Assembly: GCF_029982035.1 (NCBI RefSeq)
Contig: NZ_CP104166.1
Span: forward strand, 310,001 to 374,000
DNA length: 64,000 nucleotides
Direction of reading: 5' to 3'
Source: Megaera polyxenophila
GTDB lineage: Bacteria > Pseudomonadota > Alphaproteobacteria > Rickettsiales > Rickettsiaceae
Part shown: positions 46,511-55,506 of the stretch, one piece after another
Layout of the letters: the number at the start of each line of letters is the position of its first letter
How positions within the stretch are numbered: position 1 is the stretch's first letter
Notes under the pieces: generated by a model
What the model saw: the letters and a program-made list of their open reading frames with translations, nothing else
The model's database searches: none
Told to the model about the DNA's origin: nothing
Translations under genes and position numbers: made by a program

Positions 46511-46679
46511 CAAATAGTAATAATTTATAAACCAACAAACTATAACTGGTTTTTAGTTATGTTATGGACAAAATACTAAGTACCTCTGCAGAAATTATTA
46601 TTGTGTATTTCTTCGTTTTTAATTAAAGTGCCTTGAATTTGACAGTTAACCATATTACCAAATTGATATCGTACTCCTA

Positions 46680-47138
46680 TTATTTTTTATTATTTTTTTC
46701 ACCGATTGTTTCCACATTTATTAAAGATTTTCTATTTAGGGGAAGCCTTTTTTTGTAATCTTGTTCTGTTTTTAAATAATTCTGAGCTTCCTGAGATAGT
46801 TGTCTGTATAATAACCTTTTTTCTTTATTGATTTTGGCTATTTCTTTTCGATAAGTGATGATTTCCTCACGAACTTCCGCAGGAATTTTAGCTACATAAC
46901 TTTTATACTCGTCTACAACTTTTTGAAATTCAGCGGGCTCCTTAATAGTACTAGAATTTTGGGTTTGAACTTGAGAAGTTATAGGTTTAAAAGTATTTTC
47001 TGCTGGTTTAGGAGCTGTTGTTTGCACTTGGCCAGTTGATTGATTTGAAGGTTGAGGTGGCTGTTTTTCTCCTGTGGCAAAAGCAGTTGTTGTTATCATG
47101 GTAATTAATGAAATAGCAGCAATTTTAAAACTTCTCAT
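46680..47138 (-). CDS. Exported hypothetical protein, 152 residues
   Basis: A signal peptide (KIAAISLITMITTTAFA, cleavage near residue 21) precedes a Gln/Pro/Thr-rich low-complexity region (about 22-62) and a charged helical part (about 68-152, EFQKVVDEYKSYVAKIPAEV then REEIITYRKEI). A periplasmic or surface role is likely, but no domain is recognised. Just past its stop, the neighbouring frame on the same strand (46576-46679) reads IGVRYQFGNMVNCQIQGTLI, which looks coding and may be a frameshifted continuation. Confidence 0.65.
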   Translation of the reverse strand: MRSFKIAAISLITMITTTAFATGEKQPPQPSNQSTGQVQTTAPKPAENTFKPITSQVQTQNSSTIKEPAEFQKVVDEYKSYVAKIPAEVREEIITYRKEIAKINKEKRLLYRQLSQEAQNYLKTEQDYKKRLPLNRKSLINVETIGEKNNKK

Positions 47139-47230
47139 GTGAACACTCCTAAATATTTAAGTTATTGAATAATACGGTAATTATTGCTAATTATAAAGTT
47201 CATAGCGTTAATTATTTTCGAATATAAATC

Positions 47231-48151
47231 ATGGATAATCCTTTTAGTCAACCGAAAATCACTTATATAGTGTACTTTAGTACACTATATAAGTATTTAG
47301 AATCTTTCGAAAAATTTTTTCCAGAAGATATTTTAGGTGTTAGTACATTTGAAGTGGAATCTAAAACAATTGAAGCAGCTGATGACGATATATGGTATGT
47401 GGAGGTTTACTTTGATAAAAAATTACACAAACAATCTTTTGCTAAGAAACTGCAAAACTTTTCTGTCCAAAACAATCTAGAGATTATAGGAGACATAAAT
47501 TTTGCAACTATAGAAGATAAAGATTGGGTTTCTGAATACCAGAAACAGCTAGTGCCAATTCGTATTGGTAAGTTTTTTATAACTGCCTTGCATCAGCTAA
47601 ACCAGTGTCCTACTGAGTCGATTCCGATTATTCTTGAAGCGTCCAGGGCTTTTGGTACCGGGGATCACCCAACAACTGCTGGATGTTTAGAAGCTATGGA
47701 AGGATTGTCAGATTTTGATTTTAAAGCAATTTATGATATTGGGACTGGAAGTGGAATATTGAGTTTTGCCGCTGAGAAAATATGGCCACAAGCAACGGTT
47801 TTGGCCTGTGATACTGAAGAAATAGCAATTGAAGTAGCAGAAATTAATAAGCAATTTAATAGTTCTAAGGTTTGTTTTTATCGCAATTCTTCTGAAAATT
47901 TGATGATTCCGAGCATAGGAAATAAACAATTTGATTTGATAGTTAGTAATATTTTGGCTGCGCCGCTAATCACATTAGCTCCTTCAATATGCTCTTTGTT
48001 AAGCAAAAATGGGAAATTAATTATTTCCGGGTTTTTAGATTACCAAACAGATGAAGTAATCGACTCTTATGTAAAAAACAGCGTAGAAGTTCAAAAAATT
48101 TTTGATAAAAAAGGTTGGATTACAATTTTAGCAAAGGTAAAAAATGATTAA
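47231..48151 (+). CDS. prmA: Ribosomal protein L11 methyltransferase
   Basis: A 306-residue SAM-dependent enzyme that trimethylates L11. The PrmA signature ASRAFGTGDHPTTAGCLEAM (about 139-158) and the SAM site IYDIGTGSGILSFAAEKIWP are clear, with the IVSNILAAPLI motif at the catalytic region. The N-terminal substrate-binding domain contains a 28-base perfect inverted repeat at the DNA level (47262-47293). Length is normal. Confidence 0.93.
   Translation: MDNPFSQPKITYIVYFSTLYKYLESFEKFFPEDILGVSTFEVESKTIEAADDDIWYVEVYFDKKLHKQSFAKKLQNFSVQNNLEIIGDINFATIEDKDWVSEYQKQLVPIRIGKFFITALHQLNQCPTESIPIILEASRAFGTGDHPTTAGCLEAMEGLSDFDFKAIYDIGTGSGILSFAAEKIWPQATVLACDTEEIAIEVAEINKQFNSSKVCFYRNSSENLMIPSIGNKQFDLIVSNILAAPLITLAPSICSLLSKNGKLIISGFLDYQTDEVIDSYVKNSVEVQKIFDKKGWITILAKVKND
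47262..47293. repeat. 14-bp perfect palindrome inside prmA
   Basis: CTTATATAGTGTAC, loop TTTA, GTACACTATATAAG. It codes for residues 11-21 of PrmA (TYIVYFSTLYK), so it is tolerated in frame. It could fold as a hairpin in the mRNA just after the start codon. Confidence 0.8.
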
Positions 48152-48160
48152 TATTTATCC

Positions 48161-48189
48161 TTGACTTTTTAAGGAAGTTTATATACTAT
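48161..48189 (+). promoter_or_regulatory. Promoter of tlc
   Basis: TTGACT (48161-48166), a 17-base spacer and TACTAT (48184-48189), 41 bases before the tlc ATG and immediately after prmA. Close to the sigma-70 consensus, as expected for a strongly expressed translocase. Confidence 0.7.
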
Positions 48190-48230
48190 GCGGCCAAAGT
48201 TATGTCTAACTAAAAACGTTAATATTAATT

Positions 48231-49730
48231 ATGGAAAATTCACAAAAATCTAGCTTTACCGCAGAATTAAGAAGAGTGTTTTGGCCTATTGAATGGCATG
48301 AGAATAAAAAATTTCTGCCGATGGCAGCGATGATGTTCTGTATTCTTTTTAATTATTCTACTCTTCGCTCAATAAAAGACGGTTTTGTTGTAACTGGAAT
48401 AGGTCCAGAAGCAATAAGCTTTCTAAAAACTTATGTAGTTCTGCCGTCAGCGGTTATCATGATGGTGGTTTATGCCAAGCTCTGTAACATAATGAGTCCG
48501 CAAAAGGTATTTTATACTATTGCATGGTTCTTTTCGTTATATTTAGTATTTTTTGCGTTCGTTTTGTATCCATACCCAGAATTTTTTCATCCAAATCACC
48601 AAACTATTGAAGGATTAGTAATAGAATATCCTAATCTTAAGTGGTTTATCCGTATTTGTGGGCAGTGGAGTATAGCTTCCTTTTATGCTATATCTGAGTT
48701 ATACGGTAGTATGATGCTTAGCTTGTTATTCTGGCAATTTGCAAATCAGATTACAAAAACAAGTGAAGCAAAAAGATTTTACTCAATGTTTGGGTTGCTC
48801 GGTAATTTTTCCTTGCCTTTAGTTGCTGCTACTCTTGGTTATCTGCTTAGCTCAGAGATCAATATAGTTGCAGAGGAACATCGTTTTATTCCTGTAATAT
48901 GTATTGTGATTTTTAGTAACATCCTTGTTATGTTTTTCTATTTCTGGATGAATAAAAATGTACTTACCGATCCGCGCCTTTATGATTCAGGAGAAGCGGC
49001 TGGTAAACCTAAGAAGAAAAAAACAAAGTTATCACTAGGTGAAAGCTTTAAAATGATATTTACTTCAAAATATCTAGGGCTTCTTGTAACTTTAATCCTA
49101 GCTTATGGTATATCTATCAATTTAGTTGAAGGCGTGTGGAAAGCTAAACTTAGAGAATTATACCCTACAAAAGAAGCATATACCATGTTTATGGGTAATT
49201 TCCAAGCATACCAAGGTGTTGCAGCTATTATCTTTATGCTTGTAGGTAGTAACATTTTAAGGAGGGTATCTTGGGCAACAGCGGCTATATTTACTCCTCT
49301 AATGATCCTTGTTACCGGAATTGGTTTTTTCTCTTTTATTATATTTGATCAAACCATAGGCTTATATTTTGCAGCCTTTTTTGGTACAGGTCCTCTAGCT
49401 CTTGCCGTGATTATTGGCACAGCACAGAATGTGCTTAGTAAGGCAACAAAATATTCATTATTTGATTCGACAAAAGAAATGGCTTATATACCTCTTGATG
49501 ACGAAATGAAAACCAAGGGTAAAGCGGCCGTGGATGTAATAGGTGGTAGATTTGGGAAATCTGGTGGTGGCATAATCCAGTCAACTTTCTTTATTCTGTT
49601 ACCGACATATACGTTTGCTGAGGCAACTCCTTATTTTGCCGGTGTATTTTTTGTCATAGTGATCCTATGGATATTTGCTGTCCAAGGATTAAGCAAAGAG
49701 TATCAGAAACTTACAACTGGTGAAAAATAA
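48231..49730 (+). CDS. tlc: ATP/ADP translocase (nucleotide transporter, NTT family)
   Basis: A 499-residue, twelve-helix carrier that imports host ATP in exchange for ADP. Family signatures include FWPIEWHENKKFLPM, STLRSIKDGFVVTGIGPEAI and FLKTYVVLPSAV near the start, and DSTKEMAYIPLDDEMKTKGK then AAVDVIGGRFGKSGG near residues 415-450. Such carriers define energy-parasitic intracellular bacteria (Rickettsia, Chlamydia) and plastids. It has its own promoter and a strong terminator, so it is a single-gene unit. Which of the rickettsial paralogues it is cannot be settled; it resembles the true ATP/ADP exchanger. Confidence 0.96.
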   Translation: MENSQKSSFTAELRRVFWPIEWHENKKFLPMAAMMFCILFNYSTLRSIKDGFVVTGIGPEAISFLKTYVVLPSAVIMMVVYAKLCNIMSPQKVFYTIAWFFSLYLVFFAFVLYPYPEFFHPNHQTIEGLVIEYPNLKWFIRICGQWSIASFYAISELYGSMMLSLLFWQFANQITKTSEAKRFYSMFGLLGNFSLPLVAATLGYLLSSEINIVAEEHRFIPVICIVIFSNILVMFFYFWMNKNVLTDPRLYDSGEAAGKPKKKKTKLSLGESFKMIFTSKYLGLLVTLILAYGISINLVEGVWKAKLRELYPTKEAYTMFMGNFQAYQGVAAIIFMLVGSNILRRVSWATAAIFTPLMILVTGIGFFSFIIFDQTIGLYFAAFFGTGPLALAVIIGTAQNVLSKATKYSLFDSTKEMAYIPLDDEMKTKGKAAVDVIGGRFGKSGGGIIQSTFFILLPTYTFAEATPYFAGVFFVIVILWIFAVQGLSKEYQKLTTGEK

Positions 49731-49760
49731 CATATTTTTAGATATCACTTATAATAATCA

Positions 49761-49799
49761 AAGCCGTTTTGCTCTCACTAAAGCGAAACGGCTTTTTTT
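49761..49799 (+). terminator. Rho-independent terminator of tlc
   Basis: AAGCCGTTTTGC pairs with GCGAAACGGCTT (one G-T pair), followed by TTTTT. It lies 30 bases past the tlc stop codon. Confidence 0.85.
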
Positions 49800-49911
49800 A
49801 TGTGTTTAAAAGCCGTGTCAGGAACTATTGTGTGGCAAGCAAAACATACAGCCAACCTCTAATAAAACAACTCTTTAACAGTTTTATTTGTAATTTACCT
49901 ACCATTTAACG

Positions 49912-51069
49912 AACTCATTGCTGGTTTCATAGTTTAAAAACGGGTGGGTTTTTATTCTCGTCGATAAGATTTTGGAACTGCAGCTTTTGTATTGGAATTT
50001 TTGATGATTTTATAATCAAATTGCTTAATTTTTGGCAATTTGGGCAGTATTCTCCCTTTAGCTTCATCCGCACCTTGTTTAATCCATGCTTAGCCGTTAT
50101 CCACAAAAATGCCGCAGGTTAACCATGCTGTAGGCTATAGTTTTCAGAGCATAATGGTTTATGCTGTGGAATTCAAATCTCAGTAACAACCGTTTGAATT
50201 TATCTTCCCAGGCAAATATTCTCTCTATCGTTCTAAACCTTTCTTTAAAGATTTTCCGGCAAAAAGTTTGCTTTCTTCCTCGCTTAGATTTCTTGCGACT
50301 CCTTTTATTCTCTGGCATATTAGGAGTCATGCCAAGATTAAAAATTGCTTTACGATTTTTACGTGAATTATATACACCATCTAAGCTCATGGTACTTTCC
50401 TTGAGATCTATACCTATTAGTTTTACAATCTTTTTTAAGTTTGATATTGCAGGAGTAAGCAGGATTCCTTCATTCCTATTACCCGGAGCAGTAACAAAAG
50501 GCGCAATAACATTGCAGTTTCTATCACAAAACGGTACAACCTTGTCTCCTTTAGTGTGTTTATGACCATTATACCCTAAGTTGTCACCCCTTTTTTAGCA
50601 GAAGTACAAGTACCATCACCATGTAATATATCAGTATCAAGCATTCCAGCTTTAAATAACCTTGCCACCGAAGCTTCGAAAATCTTATCAAAGCATCCGT
50701 GCTTAACCCAGAACTTAAAAGCATTATAGATATTAGTATAGTGAATTTCTGGCATGCCGTCTTTATTTTTGTCTATTGGTATCTGTTCCCATTGGCAACC
50801 AGTATGCATGAGTTTAAGAATGTAATTAAATAATTTGAAAAATGATATCTTTTTACTTGGACCACGTGTGCCTTTTTTAAGATGCGGTAAGACAAATTCG
50901 TTAAATTCATCTTCTCTCAAAACAGTAGGAAGCTTGTTGTATCGTCTAATTCTGCTCATTCTATTTGGTTACTTAAATAAAATTAATGAATACTCAATAT
51001 ATCTACAAACCTTTTAAATACAAGGCTATAATGGTTTTATTTCGTAAAAATTCAAACCCGCAATGAGTT
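49912..51069 (-). mobile_element. IS5-family insertion sequence, full copy F (1158 bp)
   Basis: A complete minus-strand copy with intact ends and the A6G4 run. Left flank: AT-rich sequence after the tlc terminator. Right flank: the 3' end of a CofE-like ligase gene starting at 51070. Flanking bases TTAAC and TAAAT show no duplication. Confidence 0.93.
50097..50959 (-). CDS. IS5-family transposase, two frames joined by a -1 shift (copy F)
   Basis: Frame 1 is 50576-50959 and frame 2 ends at 50097. The translation appears identical to copies B, C and D, with all three catalytic motifs and an intact slippage run, so this copy could be active. Confidence 0.85.
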
Positions 51070-51336
51070 CTAAATAAACCTGATTTATGCGGGCAACCGC
51101 TCCGAGTTACCCAAGTTAATATTCTTGATTCTTTGGCTACTTCTGCAGTTTTCGTTATGGGAGAAGGTAATGAACAGACCCCTTTAGCTATTATTAAAGA
51201 CGCCCCAAAAATTTCTTTCCTTAATAGAACTCCAACTTTAGAAGAAGAACAGAAAGTAGTAATACCTATGGAAGAGGACCTTTATGCTCCACTTTTGCGC
51301 AGCACCCGTTGGATAAGAAATGCAAAGGAAAAATAA
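51070..51336 (+). pseudogene. CofE-like (F420-0:gamma-glutamyl ligase family) gene, only the last 88 codons left
   Basis: Directly behind IS copy F the frame reads LNKPDLCGQPLRVTQVNILD then SLATSAVFVMGEGNEQTPLA and ends with WIRNAKEK. This is the C-terminal part of the CofE-like family, whose DSLA-A--VMGEG-EQTP motif is typical. Rickettsiae have a member although they do not make F420, so its real substrate is unknown. The N-terminal two thirds are missing and are not on the other side of the IS. An ATG at 51133 gives a 67-codon remnant that is unlikely to function. Confidence 0.8.
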
Positions 51337-51487
51337 TTTCGCAATTAGTCATTTTGTGCTTGATATTTCTTACCTATTTTGTATTTTACTATTTATACAT
51401 TTAGCAACTAATACAGAAAAACAATAACAACCCGGATAACTTTTGTAGTTTTAGATTGTGTTTGTGAGTTATTAAGGTGTATAATGA

Positions 51488-51562
51488 GCGGGTGTAGCTC
51501 AGGGGTAGAGCGCTACCTTGCCAAGGTCGAAGTCGAGGGTTCGAATCCCTTCACCCGCTCCA
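51488..51562 (+). tRNA. tRNA-Gly (anticodon GCC), CCA encoded
   Basis: Acceptor stem GCGGGTG with CACCCGC, anticodon loop CTTGCCAAG (GCC, reading GGU/GGC), GGTTCGAATCC T-arm, and encoded CCA at 51560-51562. Total 75 nt. It survives about 150 bases from the IS-damaged ligase gene. Confidence 0.96.
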
Positions 51563-51604
51563 CTGGCTCTTTATTATTTGTTAAAACTTTAAGAGGTTTT
51601 TATC

Positions 51605-52783
51605 GTGTCAAAGTATAATCTTCCTGCAGTTTTTGCTCTTATCATTTATCCAATTTTTATTATTACACTTGTTGTAAATTATACACTTGATTATCAAGTA
51701 GGGTGGTTTGAAGGGTTGCTGTTTCTTGGGGGGTACTATATATGTAACATTACTGTTGGTGTTGGTTTGCATAGATTATGGTCGCATGATTCCTACAAAA
51801 TAAATAAATACGTAGAATTTGTTCTGATTCTCTTGTCAGCTGGTACATTACAAGGGCCAGCGCTATCTTGGGCTTCTAATCATTTTAAACACCATACCTA
51901 TACCGACACTGATCTTGATCCTCATTCTCCTCTTAAATATAAAAGTAAAGTAAGAGGTTTTTGGTGGTCACACATGGGCTGGATGCTTGAAGGAGAAGGA
52001 AGTTATAAGTCAATCGATAAGCTCACTATGGTAAAGCTAGGCAGAAATAAATTACTCAGATGGCAGTTAAAATATTATTGGATGATTGCCGTATTTATGA
52101 ATACGGCAGTGCCTGCTCTTATCGGGTTCGCCTGTGGTCATACTGTTTTAGCAGCGTATGCAGGTTTCATATTTATTGGGCTTGGGCGTGCTGTGCAACA
52201 GCAAGTAACATTTTTCGTTAATTCCCTTTGTCATTTTGCTGGGACACAAAAATATGTTCAAGGCACTTCAGGTGACATATGGTGGCTTGCCCTGCTTTTA
52301 CTAGGAGAAAATTGGCACAACTACCATCATGCTTTCCCTTCGGATTACAGAAATGGGGCTAAATGGTATCAATTTGATGTACACAAATGGATAATATATT
52401 TGATGAGCGTATTTGGTCTTGCTTGGGATTTAAAAAGGACTGCAAAAGTTAGAGTTGAAGCAAAAGCTTCCCAAACTATGCAGCAGTATATAAATTTACG
52501 AAAAGAACAACTTGAGTCAATGAATGCTAAAATAACTGAACTTGCTTTAAGTATTCAAAACAGGCTTAGCGAAATAGAAAAAAGTAATTTAGGAAAGAAG
52601 TTTGTTAATTCTTTGGTTAAAATACAGGATAATTTGACTAACATCGCTCAGCAATTAAATCAGCAGTTAAAGAATTTTGAAAACCCTTCAGAGAATATCG
52701 TAAATATTATAAGTAAGGAAGTAAAGAAAATCGAAGCTTCATGGCAGAGGCTTTATAGCGAGCTTGAAATAAAAAAAAGCTAG
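51605..52783 (+). CDS. Acyl-CoA desaturase with a coiled-coil C-terminal extension
   Basis: A 392-residue membrane di-iron desaturase started by GTG after AAGAGG. The three histidine boxes are present: HRLWSH (about 56-61), HFKHHTYTDTDLDPH (about 93-107) and ENWHNYHHAF (about 238-247). Two pairs of membrane helices surround them. It would introduce a delta-9 type double bond into fatty acids. Residues about 285-392 form a charged heptad-rich coiled coil (LRKEQLESMNAKITELALSI...) that ordinary stearoyl desaturases lack and that may bind partners or oligomerise. Confidence 0.9.
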   Translation: MSKYNLPAVFALIIYPIFIITLVVNYTLDYQVGWFEGLLFLGGYYICNITVGVGLHRLWSHDSYKINKYVEFVLILLSAGTLQGPALSWASNHFKHHTYTDTDLDPHSPLKYKSKVRGFWWSHMGWMLEGEGSYKSIDKLTMVKLGRNKLLRWQLKYYWMIAVFMNTAVPALIGFACGHTVLAAYAGFIFIGLGRAVQQQVTFFVNSLCHFAGTQKYVQGTSGDIWWLALLLLGENWHNYHHAFPSDYRNGAKWYQFDVHKWIIYLMSVFGLAWDLKRTAKVRVEAKASQTMQQYINLRKEQLESMNAKITELALSIQNRLSEIEKSNLGKKFVNSLVKIQDNLTNIAQQLNQQLKNFENPSENIVNIISKEVKKIEASWQRLYSELEIKKS

Positions 52784-52815
52784 TATACTATAAAGAACCA
52801 TTTTAAAGGTTCTAG

Positions 52816-52850
52816 GAATGAGGGGATGACTTTTAGTTATCTCCTCATTC
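52816..52850 (+). terminator. 12-bp stem-loop after the desaturase gene
   Basis: GAATGAGGGGAT pairs fully (one G-T) with ATCTCCTCATTC over an 11-base loop. A smaller hairpin (AGAACC...GGTTCT) precedes it. There is no T-run, so intrinsic termination is uncertain. Confidence 0.45.
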
Positions 52851-52870
52851 TACATTAAAAAGCCCATATT

Positions 52871-53209
52871 ATGTCCAAAAGTGAATTCGTAAATTACGTA
52901 ATTGATCTGCTTTCGCCCTATGGTTATATAAGGGTACGACCCATGTTCGGTGGACATTCTGTTTATAGAGATGGCGTAATTGTTGCAATAATTGTAGGTG
53001 AGGAATTGTATTTTAAAGTTAATGAACAATCTGTTTGTGACTACAGAAATAGGGGATCAAAGCCTTTTACTTATAAAGCTAGGGATAAGGTAATTAATAT
53101 ATCATATTGGCAAGTACCTTTAGATATTATGGAAGATAAAGAGTTGTTTGGTAATTGGTTAGATGTAGCTTATCAAATTTCCCTTAATACTAAAAATAAG
53201 AAGAAGTAG
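52871..53209 (+). CDS. TfoX/Sxy N-terminal domain protein
   Basis: A 112-residue protein with the TfoX_N pattern: VIDLLSPYGYIRVRPMFGGH then SVYRDGVIVAIIVGEELYFK. The C-terminal TfoX domain of competence regulators is absent, as in most small stand-alone homologues. Its role is unknown; competence is not implied. It ends KNKKK. Confidence 0.85.
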   Translation: MSKSEFVNYVIDLLSPYGYIRVRPMFGGHSVYRDGVIVAIIVGEELYFKVNEQSVCDYRNRGSKPFTYKARDKVINISYWQVPLDIMEDKELFGNWLDVAYQISLNTKNKKK

Positions 53210-53602
53210 CTTATACATATTTATACATATAAAGTTATTCTATAGTACCTTACGGTACAAAAATTCCATATGTTAACAATCAAACTCTGTATAAGAATTT
53301 ATATAAGAGATATGTAAAATACAGAATATACCTAGGATATTGTATATTTAAAAACTAAATTGGTTTAATAGAAAGCAAGAACTTGTTATTATATATATTA
53401 GCTTACTAGATTAATGAAAGAACCAAATTGTTAATAGCCAAATCCTCGGAAGTGTTATAATACGCTTCGTTTTTGCTTTTTTATAAAAGCTTATTGTTGC
53501 TAATTGCTTAGCCGTGCTTAGATTAAATGAAAGAAATTGTAGACTTTTAGCAATAAAATGTTTAAATTGCAGTAACCTTTGTAAACCAATAATAAATAAA
53601 GC
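53210..53602 (+). promoter_or_regulatory. Upstream region of typA with an extended -10 promoter
   Basis: The 393-base gap is AT-rich without a gene. TG-T-TATAAT at 53453-53461 is a perfect extended -10 box, followed by a leader of about 135 bases to typA. No good -35 box stands at 17 bases, as allowed for extended -10 promoters. Confidence 0.5.
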
Positions 53603-55423
53603 ATGACCTCTAATATTAGAAACGTAGCAATCATTGCTCACGTCGATCACGGCAAAACTACGCTTATAGATACGATGCTCAGGCAAAGTGGTCTATTTCG
53701 TGATAACCAGGAAGTAGCAGAAAGAGCGATGGATTCAAACGATTTGGAAAGGGAACGGGGGATAACCATTTTAGCTAAATGTACGTCCGTTAATTGGAAC
53801 GATACAAAAATTAATATTGTAGATACACCAGGTCATGCGGATTTTGGCGGTGAAGTTGAGCGGATTTTATCTATGGTAGATGGAGTAGTATTACTTGTTG
53901 ATGCGGCAGAAGGTCCTATGCCGCAAACAAAATTTGTTCTTGGAAAAGCCCTAAAGATCGGGTTAAAACCTATTGTTGTAATCAATAAAATTGACCGTAG
54001 CGATGCAAGGGAAACTGAAGTTTTAGACGAAGTGTTTGAGTTGTTTATGTCCCTAGATGCAACTAATGAGCAGCTGGATTTTCCTATTATTTATGCTTCT
54101 GGCAGAAATGGTTGGGCAGTTCGTGACCTAGCTGGGGTACGCCAGGATGTGTCTGATTTATTTAATACTATAATAGAACACGTTAGACCTCCGGAGTCAG
54201 AACCTGATGCTCCTTTTTCAATGATTGTCACAACTAGGGAATATGATTCTTATTTAGGAAGGATTCTAACAGGTAGAATCAAAACCGGTACTGCAAAGAT
54301 TAATACTCCTATCAAGGTTATGAGTATGGATGGCAAAGTAATCGAGAATGGCAGAATAACTAAAATGCTAAGTTTTAAGGGATTAGATAGGATACCTATC
54401 CAGACAGCGATTGCCGGCGATGTTATTGCAATTGCTGGCCTTGAGAGTGCAAGTGTCGCAGACACGATTTGTTCTCCGGAAGTGGAGCTTCCTTTAGAAG
54501 CCCAGCCTATAGATCCGCCAACTCTTTCCATGATATTTTCCATTAATGATTCTCCTTTAGCTGGGAGGGAAGGTGATAAATTAACTTCTAGAGTTTTAAG
54601 GGCAAGATTAATGAGAGAGGCAGAGGGGAACGTAGCTATTACTATCTCAGAAACTGCTCAAACTGATTCTTTTGAAGTAGCTGGTCGTGGGGAGCTGCAG
54701 ATGGGTGTACTGATTGAAACTATGAGAAGAGAAGGATTTGAACTTTCAATTAGCAGGCCAGCTGTATTATATAAAACTGATGAAGTTACAGGCGAAAGGC
54801 TAGAACCTATGGAAGAAGTACAGATTGATGTAGATTCTGAATATGTAGGTTCTGTAGTTGAATCAATGAATCTGCGCAAGGGGCAAATGGTTGACATGCG
54901 TTCTACTGGTGCGGGTAAAACACGTTTATTATTTATTGCTCCATCAAGGGGATTAATAGGTTATCATGGTCCATTTTTAACAGAAACTAGAGGAACGGGG
55001 ATTATGAGCAGAATATATCATTCCTATGCTCCTTATTGTGGTAAAATTGAAGGAAGAAGAAATGGGGTTTTGATATCAACTGAAGATGGCGAAGCAGTTG
55101 CGTATGGTTTGTGGCAACTTGAAGATAGAGGTCAGATGTTTATTACTCCTGGAATCTCAGTATATAAAGGTATGATCATTGGTGAACACACACGTGACAA
55201 TGATTTAGAGGTTAATCCGCTTCGGTCAAAACAACTAACTAATATGAGAACCACTAGCAAAGATGAAGCTGTACGCTTAACTCCACCACGTTTAATGGCA
55301 TTGGAACAGGCCATTGCTTATATTCAAGATGACGAACGAGTTGAAGTTACCCCAAAATCAATAAGGTTGCGCAAGATGTATCTTGATCCTAATCAAAGGA
55401 AAAGAATGGTAAAAAAAGGTTAA
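53603..55423 (+). CDS. typA: Translational GTPase TypA/BipA
   Basis: A 606-residue ribosome-associated GTPase. It has G1 AHVDHGKTTLID (residues 11-22), G2 RERGITILAKC, G3 DTPGHADFGGEVER and G4 NKIDRSDAR, then EF-G-like domains and the TypA-specific C-terminal domain (RLTPPRLMALEQAIAYIQDD and PKSIRLRKMYLDPNQRKRM). It helps 50S assembly and stress adaptation. Full length. Confidence 0.97.
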   Translation: MTSNIRNVAIIAHVDHGKTTLIDTMLRQSGLFRDNQEVAERAMDSNDLERERGITILAKCTSVNWNDTKINIVDTPGHADFGGEVERILSMVDGVVLLVDAAEGPMPQTKFVLGKALKIGLKPIVVINKIDRSDARETEVLDEVFELFMSLDATNEQLDFPIIYASGRNGWAVRDLAGVRQDVSDLFNTIIEHVRPPESEPDAPFSMIVTTREYDSYLGRILTGRIKTGTAKINTPIKVMSMDGKVIENGRITKMLSFKGLDRIPIQTAIAGDVIAIAGLESASVADTICSPEVELPLEAQPIDPPTLSMIFSINDSPLAGREGDKLTSRVLRARLMREAEGNVAITISETAQTDSFEVAGRGELQMGVLIETMRREGFELSISRPAVLYKTDEVTGERLEPMEEVQIDVDSEYVGSVVESMNLRKGQMVDMRSTGAGKTRLLFIAPSRGLIGYHGPFLTETRGTGIMSRIYHSYAPYCGKIEGRRNGVLISTEDGEAVAYGLWQLEDRGQMFITPGISVYKGMIIGEHTRDNDLEVNPLRSKQLTNMRTTSKDEAVRLTPPRLMALEQAIAYIQDDERVEVTPKSIRLRKMYLDPNQRKRMVKKG

Positions 55424-55506
55424 TTTTGTAATTAGTTATTGATATATATAATAAATCTTGTAGAGGTTGAGGCTTCGATTTTTAAATGAGTAGGTAATAG
55501 GAAATT

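Noticed and set aside
51480..51485. TATAAT directly in front of tRNA-Gly as its promoter
   Set aside because: It ends two bases before the tRNA, so transcription would start inside it. The true promoter is probably further upstream.
52871..53209. TfoX-like protein as a sign of natural competence
   Set aside because: Only the N-terminal domain is present, and no competence genes are nearby. Such small homologues are widespread.
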